DNA from: Lachnospiraceae bacterium
GTDB lineage: Bacteria; Bacillota; Clostridia; Lachnospirales; Lachnospiraceae
Reading direction: 5' to 3'
DNA length: 28,421 nt
Assembly (NCBI GenBank): GCA_003979345.1
Contig: RYVZ01000036.1
Span: forward strand, 1 to 28,421
Shown here: positions 1 to 6,610 of the stretch, in pieces
How positions within the stretch are numbered: position 1 is the first letter of the stretch
Layout: the number at the start of each line of letters is the position of its first letter
Position numbers and translations under genes: made by a program
Notes under the pieces: model-generated
What the model was told of the DNA's origin: nothing
The model's database searches: none
What the model saw: only the letters and a program-made list of their open reading frames with translations

Positions 1-19
1 AGATGTGTATAAGAGACAG
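1..19. other. Tn5/Nextera mosaic-end adapter sequence
   Basis: The first 19 bases are AGATGTGTATAAGAGACAG, identical to the transposase mosaic end used in tagmentation libraries. The sequence sits exactly at the window edge, and the cas8c reading frame runs into it and then reads nonsense. It is almost certainly untrimmed adapter rather than genomic DNA, so the biological sequence starts at base 20. Confidence 0.96.
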
Positions 20-261
20 ATCCCGCTGCTCCTCGCCGCAGAGTCCTCCGTGACCGGAATGACCGTGACAATATCGCCGCCCTTTTCTAACTTTCTCGCA
101 TCTTTGAAATTGCCGTGTAAGTCGATCGTCACTTCAATCTGCGCGTTGAACGTCGAGTGGCAGATTGGCAGTAACACCCACTGCCCGTTTTTTTCTTTTC
201 CCGCAAGATTGGCGTAGACGTCATACGTTTCCGCCAAAGTCTTCAACCATGCCAAAACCAT
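20..261 (-). CDS. cas8c: Cas8c (Csd1), type I-C Cascade large subunit, N-terminal fragment
   Basis: Only the first 80 or so codons are present; the rest is lost beyond the adapter at the contig edge. The reading frame starts MVLAWLKTLAETYD and contains LLPICHSTFNAQIEV and a GGDIVTVIPVTEDSAAR segment, which I recognise as the conserved N-terminus of Cas8c/Csd1. In type I-C systems this is the large subunit of the surveillance complex, involved in PAM recognition. The start overlaps the end of cas5c by 41 bases, in another frame, so translation is probably coupled. A GGGAGG sits only two bases before the ATG; the TTG two codons later has a more usual spacing of eight bases, so the exact start is uncertain. 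The gene has no interruption in the visible part. Confidence 0.88.
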
Positions 262-979
262 CACCTCCCTCAAATTCGCTCAGTCCGCTAAAATTCTGTC
301 CGGTAATAAAGGCTTTCTGTCCCGCATCCCTGAGAATCCGTCTGATCTCGCATTGTTCGGGCTGCGGAAAACGGATCACACCTTTTTCCATCCGCGCGTT
401 CCAAAGACGAACCGTCATTTTCCCTTTTTCTTCCTCCCTAACCGCTTCATCGGGATACGTGATCCCATGCACCATGATACCGAAGGATAAGTCATCGGCA
501 TCATCATATGCTCCTTTTCCCTCACCAAAAGAACACGGCTCCACATATCCCTGACATTCTCTTGCACCCAGAAAAATATCCCGCCTGCCGCCGCGTTCGA
601 TCATCCTCTTTGCAATATCATAATGCTTATTCTCATTCCGGTCAGCCGCTAAATCTTCCCTGTTTTCATTCCACACAAAATGCGCCCTGACCCGATACTC
701 CACATTCCGTAAATAGGTATAATAAGAAAGATCATTTCCCCCGCTGTACTTAATCGGACGAATGCCTTTCGACTCGGACTGAATCGGATTCATGACCCGG
801 CATTCATCGATCACCCATGTGATCGTCGGTTTCCAATAAATCGATTCGGTGATCCCTTTTAATGCCTGATACGTCGGTATCTGATAACTGCACTTTTCCC
901 CTCCTGTCTTTGACAGCGGGTCCGTAAACAGCGCATATCTCCCAAACACGCTGTACTCAATACGATTCGGCTTGTCCAT
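221..979 (-). CDS. cas5c: Cas5c/Cas5d, type I-C crRNA-processing endonuclease
   Basis: This 252-residue protein has the Cas5c layout: an N-terminal RAMP fold opening with FGRYALFTDP, the PTYQALKGITESIYW segment, and GARECQGYVEP in the second half. In type I-C systems Cas5 replaces Cas6 and cuts the pre-crRNA repeat. The residues reported as catalytic in the Bacillus halodurans enzyme (Tyr46, Lys116, His117, from memory) appear here with a constant offset of two, as Tyr48, Lys118 and His119 (NENKHY). The enzyme therefore looks active. It is the second gene of the operon, 90 bases after cas3, with an AAAGGACGGGAAG ribosome-binding region before the ATG. It overlaps cas8c by 41 bases. Confidence 0.93.
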   Translation of the reverse strand: MDKPNRIEYSVFGRYALFTDPLSKTGGEKCSYQIPTYQALKGITESIYWKPTITWVIDECRVMNPIQSESKGIRPIKYSGGNDLSYYTYLRNVEYRVRAHFVWNENREDLAADRNENKHYDIAKRMIERGGRRDIFLGARECQGYVEPCSFGEGKGAYDDADDLSFGIMVHGITYPDEAVREEEKGKMTVRLWNARMEKGVIRFPQPEQCEIRRILRDAGQKAFITGQNFSGLSEFEGGDGFGMVEDFGGNV

Positions 980-1069
980 ATTCTTCCCGTCCTTTCTTTT
1001 CCGGTTTATCTTTTCAGGTTGTTTTTTCGGTTTTTCTTCTCAATGTTCTCTTTCATAAAAACGAATACG

Positions 1070-3568
1070 CTAAAAAATCAACGGCTCCCATTCCGTCGCG
1101 ATTCCATACTCTTCATGATATGTTCCCGGAAGCGACGCCATATACAGACCCGGAATTTTATCGCTGACCGGCTGCAAAAATCCATAAAAGTCTTTCAGGC
1201 GGCTTGTCCTGACATTCACTGTATAACGCTGTGCCTGTCGTATGTATCCTTTGATTTCCTTTATATCAGATGCTTCCTGAAGAGACTCTATGAGTTTCTT
1301 CCCTTTCTTGTATGGCACGATCACGCCGAACGAATCATCATCGATAACCCGATATTCACGCCCCGCCGTCTGATATGCCTGATTCATCATATGCTTCTTT
1401 TCATCCGGCGCAAATCCTGTTGATAACAATTCCATTACATTCGTGTCGATGCGGGAAATCCAAAAATTCATTTGATCCGATTCATAAAAATAGAATTCTT
1501 GATAATACTCATCCATCCACTCCGGCAGCAGTAAGCTGTCTTTTTTTTCGCTGCTCCGACTGTCAAGATATCTGTCGATCACGTCACGCGTCACGCGCAT
1601 CTTCTGCTGAAGCTCCGCCATATTACCGGCGTTTTCACCCTCAAGTTCTATCAGATAAATCTCCCCGCATTCTAACTCGCCGTTTCTATTGCAACGTCCC
1701 GCAGTCTGTGCCAGACTGTCTAAGCCCGTCATGGAACGATACACGCACTCGAACGAAATATCCACACCTGCTTCGATCAGATTCGTGCTGACCACAACGA
1801 TCGGCTCGTCCTTTATGGTAAGCGCGTCTCTTATGGCGTTTATCTGATCGCTGCGATGTTCGGCGCATAGATTTGTGGTCAGATATATGACAGGGATTCC
1901 ATGCTTTTTTATACAGTCATACAAGTTCCTTACCGCCGATTTCGTATTCAAAACAATCAATATAGAATGATGCTCTGCGGTCCGGTCGATAATTTCGTCA
2001 GCAAGACTTTCGATCGTATGCTTTTGCCTCTTTTGAGGTAATACAATCTTAACCCGTTCCAATTTGCGAAACCAGTTTTCAGGATTTTCTATCATGGATT
2101 TCGGCTCACTATAGCAGATCGGACATTCTGTTTCCCGAAGCGCCGGCTGTGTTGCGGTACACAGGATCACATCGGTATTGCAGACCGCGTTTAAGAAATT
2201 TATCATGTAATTAAACGTATGAATACACTTCGTCGGCATGGACTGCACTTCGTCAATGATCACAACCGCATGAACAAGCCGGTGCATCCGCCGGATGCAT
2301 TCGCTTTTATCGGAAAACAGCGTATTCATGAACTGCACGAAGGTCGTACAGATAAACGGTTCTTCCCAATTCATTTCAAAACGGGAGCGCCCGTCCGACC
2401 GGTAATCCTCGCTATTCCCATCCGGCGTTTTCGTGACGGAGGAATGGTGCTCCAAAATCCATTGCGGATTGCCGACCGCTTCCCGGAAGACTTCAGCATT
2501 CTGTTCCGTGATACTGATATAGGGCGATACATAGATCACGCGCTCTGTTTCAGGATGAAGCCTGCAGTATTCAAGCGCATAGGCAAGACCGCTCAATGTC
2601 TTCCCTCCCCCGGTCGGGATCGGAAGGCAGTATATTCCCGCAGAATGCCCTGCAAAACGCCTGCACTCATCCTGCAGAAAATTCCGTGCGTCGAAAATTT
2701 CTTTTTCTTTTTCAGTAAGCTGCCTCTGACTGATCTCTTCGCGCTTCCGCCGCATATACTCATTAAAATTGACAGACGCCTTCTCAAAGATTTCCTTCGC
2801 CGATGAAGCGCCGCACTTCGACAGCGTATCGGTCTGATTCATAAAATCCGAGGTTGCCTCCCAATCGGAATCGATCAGTATGGATAAGATCAGGCGCTGC
2901 AGACACGAAAGCAGAAAGAATTTGCATTCGGTTAACCTTATTGCCAACGTTTGCCCATATTCCTTATTTTGCTTTTCTTTCCCATTTTCCGCATTCCCGC
3001 CGCCCGCTTTATCCTTCATCTGAATCAGAGCTGCCGTCTTTTGAAACGCTCCGCCGATCTTTCCCCACACACTACGAAATTCTGCGGCAGCAGCTTCAAA
3101 CATCCGCACCGGATTGTATTCCTTCAAATAATCTTTTTCCGCATTCCGGCACGCCTCATCGTAATCTTCAACATTATCCAGCTTATTAGAAAATAGATCC
3201 GTCATCTCTACCGGATCTTTCACGCAGTCAAAAACACCATGATGTGCCGCAACCGCATAGGAGATCATTTCTGTCATGATCCCGATCGGGTTTTGACTGT
3301 CATGGTGTCGGTCATAGACATATTTTGCGCCTGTCGATGCATGAGCGACAGAGCCCCGCAGTTTTTGTCTGGCATTTGGGTCAGCGCAGATATAATCCTG
3401 AAACGCCTGCTTATTTTTTCCCATGTCATGAACCGCCGCACACAGCGACATGACCTGCGAAAGTCCGCAACGCGCCCCTTTTGCATTACAAAGAAAAACG
3501 GTCTTTTCCGTATGCTCAGCTACCGATTCTGTTCTGTGCTGCCCGTCGTCCGAAATATGTGCGATCAA
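1070..3568 (-). CDS. cas3: Cas3, HD nuclease-helicase of type I-C CRISPR-Cas
   Basis: This 832-residue protein is the DNA-degrading effector recruited by Cascade. The N-terminal HD nuclease domain has His19, the His47-Asp48 pair (AAVHDMGK), His76 and His109-His110. The superfamily 2 helicase follows: Walker A TGGGKT at 319-324, motif Ia YVSPYISITEQ, the DExx box as DEVQ at 439-442, TAT at 471-473, motif V STNLIEAGVD and motif VI QTAGRCNRNG at 621-630. All core motifs are present, so it looks functional. The start is TTG; GGGGAG lies eight bases upstream and no ATG or GTG lies in frame before the upstream stop. The IAHISDDG sequence right after the start matches the usual Cas3 N-terminus. A Lys/Gly/Asn-rich linker lies at about 185-205. 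It is first in the operon. Confidence 0.95.
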   Translation of the reverse strand: MIAHISDDGQHRTESVAEHTEKTVFLCNAKGARCGLSQVMSLCAAVHDMGKNKQAFQDYICADPNARQKLRGSVAHASTGAKYVYDRHHDSQNPIGIMTEMISYAVAAHHGVFDCVKDPVEMTDLFSNKLDNVEDYDEACRNAEKDYLKEYNPVRMFEAAAAEFRSVWGKIGGAFQKTAALIQMKDKAGGGNAENGKEKQNKEYGQTLAIRLTECKFFLLSCLQRLILSILIDSDWEATSDFMNQTDTLSKCGASSAKEIFEKASVNFNEYMRRKREEISQRQLTEKEKEIFDARNFLQDECRRFAGHSAGIYCLPIPTGGGKTLSGLAYALEYCRLHPETERVIYVSPYISITEQNAEVFREAVGNPQWILEHHSSVTKTPDGNSEDYRSDGRSRFEMNWEEPFICTTFVQFMNTLFSDKSECIRRMHRLVHAVVIIDEVQSMPTKCIHTFNYMINFLNAVCNTDVILCTATQPALRETECPICYSEPKSMIENPENWFRKLERVKIVLPQKRQKHTIESLADEIIDRTAEHHSILIVLNTKSAVRNLYDCIKKHGIPVIYLTTNLCAEHRSDQINAIRDALTIKDEPIVVVSTNLIEAGVDISFECVYRSMTGLDSLAQTAGRCNRNGELECGEIYLIELEGENAGNMAELQQKMRVTRDVIDRYLDSRSSEKKDSLLLPEWMDEYYQEFYFYESDQMNFWISRIDTNVMELLSTGFAPDEKKHMMNQAYQTAGREYRVIDDDSFGVIVPYKKGKKLIESLQEASDIKEIKGYIRQAQRYTVNVRTSRLKDFYGFLQPVSDKIPGLYMASLPGTYHEEYGIATEWEPLIF

Positions 3569-3588
3569 ATAAGCTGCTCCCCTGTATT

Positions 3589-3621
3589 TTATTTTCTTGT
3601 ATTTGGCACGTACTCGTTCAT
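3589..3621 (-). other. Possible 10-codon upstream ORF in the cas3 leader
   Basis: The leader between the predicted cas promoter and the cas3 TTG start contains ATG followed by nine codons and TAA (MNEYVPNTRK). It ends 20 bases before the cas3 start. The ribosome binding site is poor (TATAGGA directly before the ATG). It may be chance; it is recorded because an upstream ATG ORF before a TTG-started gene could modulate cas3 translation. Confidence 0.2.
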
Positions 3622-3637
3622 TCCTATAACTATGAGA

Positions 3638-3668
3638 CTAGTATACTAGCAATCTCTTATAAATGCAA
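3638..3668 (-). promoter_or_regulatory. Predicted promoter of the cas operon with palindromic -10 region
   Basis: Read on the minus strand, TTGCAT (3663-3668) and TATACT (3640-3645) are separated by exactly 17 bases, a good housekeeping-sigma layout although the -35 matches only 3 of 6 consensus bases. The -10 hexamer lies inside a perfect 12-bp palindrome, CTAGTATACTAG (3638-3649). The start point would fall near 3633, giving a leader of about 65 bases before cas3. The palindrome could be a repressor site, or chance. Confidence 0.6.
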
Positions 3669-3680
3669 CAATATCCTTGT

Positions 3681-3770
3681 CTATTCTCTCTTAAAAAGCC
3701 TCCCTTCGAATGTTTTAACAACTTCAAAATCGGTATATGCTTCCACATAAATACAAATATTCCCATCCAT
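3681..3770 (-). CDS. Possible 29-residue ORF directly after spmA
   Basis: An ATG starts one base after the spmA stop codon and opens a frame of 29 codons ending in TAG: MDGNICIYVEAYTDFEVVKT followed by FEGRLFKRE. A GGAAAGGG in the last spmA codons lies at plausible ribosome-binding distance. The composition is protein-like, but the product resembles nothing I know and is not the SpmB N-terminus usually found at this place. It could be a small protein translated together with spmA, a remnant of a lost gene, or chance. It ends just before the cas promoter. Confidence 0.3.
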   Translation of the reverse strand: MDGNICIYVEAYTDFEVVKTFEGRLFKRE

Positions 3771-3771
3771 C

Positions 3772-4404
3772 TCACAATATCCCTTTCCTCCGTTCTCTGC
3801 CAGCGCGGATCGCGGCATAAAGCAGTCCCGCTACCGTGGACGCCGAAGTCGCAATGATCGCCGGCGCAATGATGCCTGCCGGATTGACACTCCCATACTG
3901 GCTCCTGTATGCGATCATATTGACCGGTATGATCTGCAAAGAAGAAATATTCAAAACAAGAAACGTACACATCTCGCGTGAGGCGCAGCGTGCATGCTCT
4001 TCCCAATCTGCGGGATATCTGCGCTTACAGTTTTCAACATGCAACTCTTTCAGCGCCTCCATCGCTTTTAAGCCTGCCGGCGTACACGCCCAGCCAAGCC
4101 CCAAAAGATTCGCAACAATATTCATCGAGATATGCTCCCTAGCCGCATGGTTTTTAGGGATATCCGGAAACAGCCATGTCAAAAACGGATTCAGACGACG
4201 ATTTAATGCCGCAATGATACCAGCGTCCCTCGCGATCTCCATAAGCCCCACCCACAATGACATGACCCCAATCATTGTGATGCAGAGAGACACGGCTTCT
4301 CTTGACGAATCGATCGCCGCCGCCGTCACCGCATCCATATTCCCTGTCACGGCGCCGTATATAACGCCGATCACGATCATAATACCCCATATCTTGTTTA
4401 ACAT
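3772..4404 (-). CDS. spmA: Spore maturation protein A (SpmA)
   Basis: This is a membrane protein of the nucleoside-recognition (Gate) family, needed in Bacillus and Clostridium for spore core dehydration. The chosen start gives 210 residues beginning MLNKIWGIMIVIGVIYGAVT, the typical SpmA N-terminus, followed by CITMIGVMSLWVGLMEIA, the NLLGLGWACTPAGLKAMEAL segment and the NISSLQIIPVNMIAYRSQYG loop. Several membrane helices are evident. The frame stays open upstream to an ATG at 4545 with a GGAAGG before it, which would add 47 very basic, Gly/Ala/Arg-rich residues; that extension is unlike the family and I think it is not translated. The usual partner spmB is not next to it: the cas operon follows instead. 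Confidence 0.88.
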   Translation of the reverse strand: MLNKIWGIMIVIGVIYGAVTGNMDAVTAAAIDSSREAVSLCITMIGVMSLWVGLMEIARDAGIIAALNRRLNPFLTWLFPDIPKNHAAREHISMNIVANLLGLGWACTPAGLKAMEALKELHVENCKRRYPADWEEHARCASREMCTFLVLNISSLQIIPVNMIAYRSQYGSVNPAGIIAPAIIATSASTVAGLLYAAIRAGRERRKGIL

Positions 4405-4412
4405 GATTTCCT

Positions 4413-4428
4413 GCGGAGATTTCTCCGC
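4413..4428. repeat. Short perfect inverted repeat just upstream of the spmA start
   Basis: GCGGAGA and its exact complement TCTCCGC are separated by two bases, nine bases upstream of the spmA ATG. On the RNA it would form a tight GC-rich hairpin next to the ribosome binding region. It could be an operator or a translational control element; there is no T tract, so it is not a terminator. Confidence 0.4.
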
Positions 4429-4622
4429 GCCCCTTCCATAGAACGTTTTTGATCTTTGCCGCACCCGGCGTCTGACGTTTCCAACTGCCTTCCTCTTCTC
4501 CGCAGCAGTTCCGTCTGCTTTCTCACCCGCTGCGTGCGCGCGCATTTCCTTCCCTACACTTTACGCGCGGGATAGGAACGTTATTCCTGCGCCGTCATGA
4601 TCCCTTTGAAAAAACAACATAC

Positions 4623-4653
4623 CTACAGTAAGTGACGCATATTGCAACTGTAG
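4623..4653. repeat. Spaced inverted repeat between spmA and the ABC exporter genes
   Basis: CTACAGT (4623-4629) and its complement ACTGTAG (4647-4653) are separated by 17 bases in the divergent intergenic region, upstream of the predicted exporter promoter. It is a candidate regulator site. The rest of 4429-4622 holds only the doubtful N-terminal extension of spmA and no other gene I can support. Confidence 0.3.
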
Positions 4654-4704
4654 CGATTTATACAATTTTTTTCTTTGTTTATACTTTTTTTTAGAAGAGC
4701 ATTG

Positions 4705-4713
4705 TGCTATACT
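4705..4713 (+). promoter_or_regulatory. Predicted extended -10 promoter of the ABC exporter operon
   Basis: TGCTATACT is an extended -10 element (TGnTATAnT). The -35 position 17 bases upstream is only a T run, which is acceptable with an extended -10. The leader to the first ATG would be about 95 bases and contains the stem-loop at 4749-4776. Confidence 0.5.
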
Positions 4714-4748
4714 GACAAAACGCTTGAATCTATATAGGAAAGGTTTTA

Positions 4749-4776
4749 GGAAAACGCTGATTTAATCAGTGTTTCC
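4749..4776 (+). repeat. Stem-loop in the leader of the ABC exporter operon
   Basis: GGAAAACGCTGAT and ATCAGTGTTTCC pair almost completely, with one bulged A and one G-U pair, leaving a three-base loop. It lies between the predicted promoter and the first gene, 39 bases before the ATG. No T run follows, so it is not an intrinsic terminator. It may be a DNA operator or an mRNA-stability or attenuation element. Confidence 0.45.
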
Positions 4777-4815
4777 TTAGAACAATCTGATTCCATACGG
4801 AAGAAAGGAGAACCT

Positions 4816-6591
4816 ATGCGCTTTCCAAAGACAAAATTACAATGGCTATGGGAAAATATGAAGGGATATCATGCCGTCTACATATTCGGTATCCTTGGTA
4901 CGATCCTGTACAATTTCATGCAGTTGACAGTACCCTACGTTTCCCAGGAGGTCGTAGATCTTTTTCTGACCGGCGAACATGCCGCGGACAATTTGACCAA
5001 CAGCCGCAGTCTGCTCTACTGGCTGCTTGCGGCAATGGTGGTTCTGACCTTGGTGCGGACCGTGATCGTCTATGTCGTATGTATGGCATTCGAGCACTGC
5101 TCACAGGCAGCGCTGTTCCGCATCCGTAATTTCTTATTTAATAAAATAGAACGGCAGGATATGAAGTTCTATGCGACTTACCGCACCGGCGACCTGATGA
5201 CACGCTTAACGGGAGACCTTGACGCTGTCCGTCACATGATCGCATGGGTCATCCGCTCCATTATTGAAGCGGTTTCCCTTGTCGGCGCAACGGCAGTCTA
5301 CTTCTTTATCATGGACTGGCGGCTCGCGCTGTGCCTTCTTGCGATCGCGCCCTTTATTTTCCTCATTATCGTCCTGTTCAAAAATAAAGTCGCTCCGCGT
5401 CACCGCGCCCTGCGTGAGAAGCTTTCCCACTTAAACACGAATGCGCAGGAAAATATTTCAGGCAACCGCGTTGTCAAAGCGTTTGCGCGCGAAGACTACG
5501 AGATCGAAAAATTTGACCGCTGCAATTCTGATTATGCTGCGACCAATAAAAAGACCGCCCTGACATGGCTGTCATTTTTTCCCTATGTTGAGACGTTCGC
5601 AAACCTGCTGCCGGTCGTACTTCTGCTTGTCGGAGGTTTGTTCCTGATTAACGGTTCGCTGACAATGGGCGAATATGTTGCCTTTTCAGGCCTTACCTGG
5701 GCGATTGCGAATCCGATGCGTCAGCTCGGCAATATTATGAACGAGTTCCAGCGTTTTTCCGCCGCTTCACGCAAAGTCATGGAAATTTATTATTCCGAAC
5801 CCTCCATTGTAGACGCGCCGGACGCGATCGACCATGCGGAACGCTTTGAAGGGCGCATTGAATTTCGGCATGTCAGCTTTGCCTACGAAGACGAGGAAGC
5901 GGACGGTCCGATCCTCACCGATATTTCCTTTACCGCCGAGCCCGGTGAAACGATCGCCATTATGGGCGAGACCGGCTGCGGAAAGACCTCGCTGATCCAG
6001 CTCATCCCGCGGTTTTATGACCCCTACGAGGGACAGGTTCTGATCGACGGCATTGACGTCAGAAAATTCAAGCTTCATCAATTACGCAAAAACATCGGGC
6101 TCGCAACGCAGGACGTCCTGCTCTACTCGGATACGATCGACGGCAATATCGCTTACGGCGACAGCCATATCTCGCAGGCCGAGGTTGCACGCTTCGCCCG
6201 CTATTCCGCGGCATCAGATTTCATTGCCAAGATGCCGGAAGGCTACGATACGATCGTGGGCGAGCGCGGCGTCGGCTTATCAGGCGGTCAGAAACAGCGC
6301 ATTTCCCTTGCGCGTGCACTTGCGATCAAGCCGTCCATCCTGATTTTGGACGATACGACTTCCGCCGTCGATCTGGAAACAGAGCGGCAGATACAGAACA
6401 GTCTGCAACATTTGGACTTTATCTGTACCAAAATTGTTATTGCTCAGCGAATCTCGACAACCAAAAATGCCGACAAGATTCTCGTCCTTCAGGACGGAAA
6501 AATTCTCGAATCCGGCACACACCGCGAGCTGATCGGGCGCGGCGGTTACTATGCGCAGGTCGTAAAGCTTCAGACCGGCGAAGAACTGTGA
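4816..6591 (+). CDS. ABC exporter half-transporter, degenerate-site subunit
   Basis: This 591-residue half-transporter has an N-terminal six-helix exporter domain (about 20-305) and a C-terminal nucleotide-binding domain. Visible motifs are Walker A GETGCGKTS (384-392), Q-loop Gln432, signature LSGGQ (488-492) and Walker B ILILDD. The catalytic Glu after Walker B is replaced by Asp513, and the switch His by Gln544 (VIAQRIS). Its Walker site therefore cannot hydrolyse ATP efficiently, as in the degenerate subunit of TM287/288 or BmrCD-type exporters. It forms a heterodimer with the gene that follows 19 bases later. The substrate may be drugs, lipids or peptides and cannot be read from the sequence. 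AAAGGAG lies five bases before the ATG. Confidence 0.93.
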   Translation: MRFPKTKLQWLWENMKGYHAVYIFGILGTILYNFMQLTVPYVSQEVVDLFLTGEHAADNLTNSRSLLYWLLAAMVVLTLVRTVIVYVVCMAFEHCSQAALFRIRNFLFNKIERQDMKFYATYRTGDLMTRLTGDLDAVRHMIAWVIRSIIEAVSLVGATAVYFFIMDWRLALCLLAIAPFIFLIIVLFKNKVAPRHRALREKLSHLNTNAQENISGNRVVKAFAREDYEIEKFDRCNSDYAATNKKTALTWLSFFPYVETFANLLPVVLLLVGGLFLINGSLTMGEYVAFSGLTWAIANPMRQLGNIMNEFQRFSAASRKVMEIYYSEPSIVDAPDAIDHAERFEGRIEFRHVSFAYEDEEADGPILTDISFTAEPGETIAIMGETGCGKTSLIQLIPRFYDPYEGQVLIDGIDVRKFKLHQLRKNIGLATQDVLLYSDTIDGNIAYGDSHISQAEVARFARYSAASDFIAKMPEGYDTIVGERGVGLSGGQKQRISLARALAIKPSILILDDTTSAVDLETERQIQNSLQHLDFICTKIVIAQRISTTKNADKILVLQDGKILESGTHRELIGRGGYYAQVVKLQTGEEL

Positions 6592-6610
6592 GAAGGGAGT
6601 GTGATAGTCC

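Noticed and set aside
2219..2806. Plus-strand open frame of 195 codons inside cas3
   Set aside because: It is antisense to the helicase domain of cas3, which carries all its motifs; the translated product is Arg/Pro/Phe-rich noise without a ribosome binding site.
20..3568. A CRISPR array next to the cas genes
   Set aside because: I looked for regularly spaced repeats of about 32 bases; none is present. The array must lie beyond the contig edge, if it exists.
4405..4545. Longer SpmA with 47 more N-terminal residues
   Set aside because: The extension is basic and Gly/Ala/Arg-rich, unlike any SpmA; the MLNKIWG start matches the family, although the upstream ATG has a fair ribosome binding sequence.
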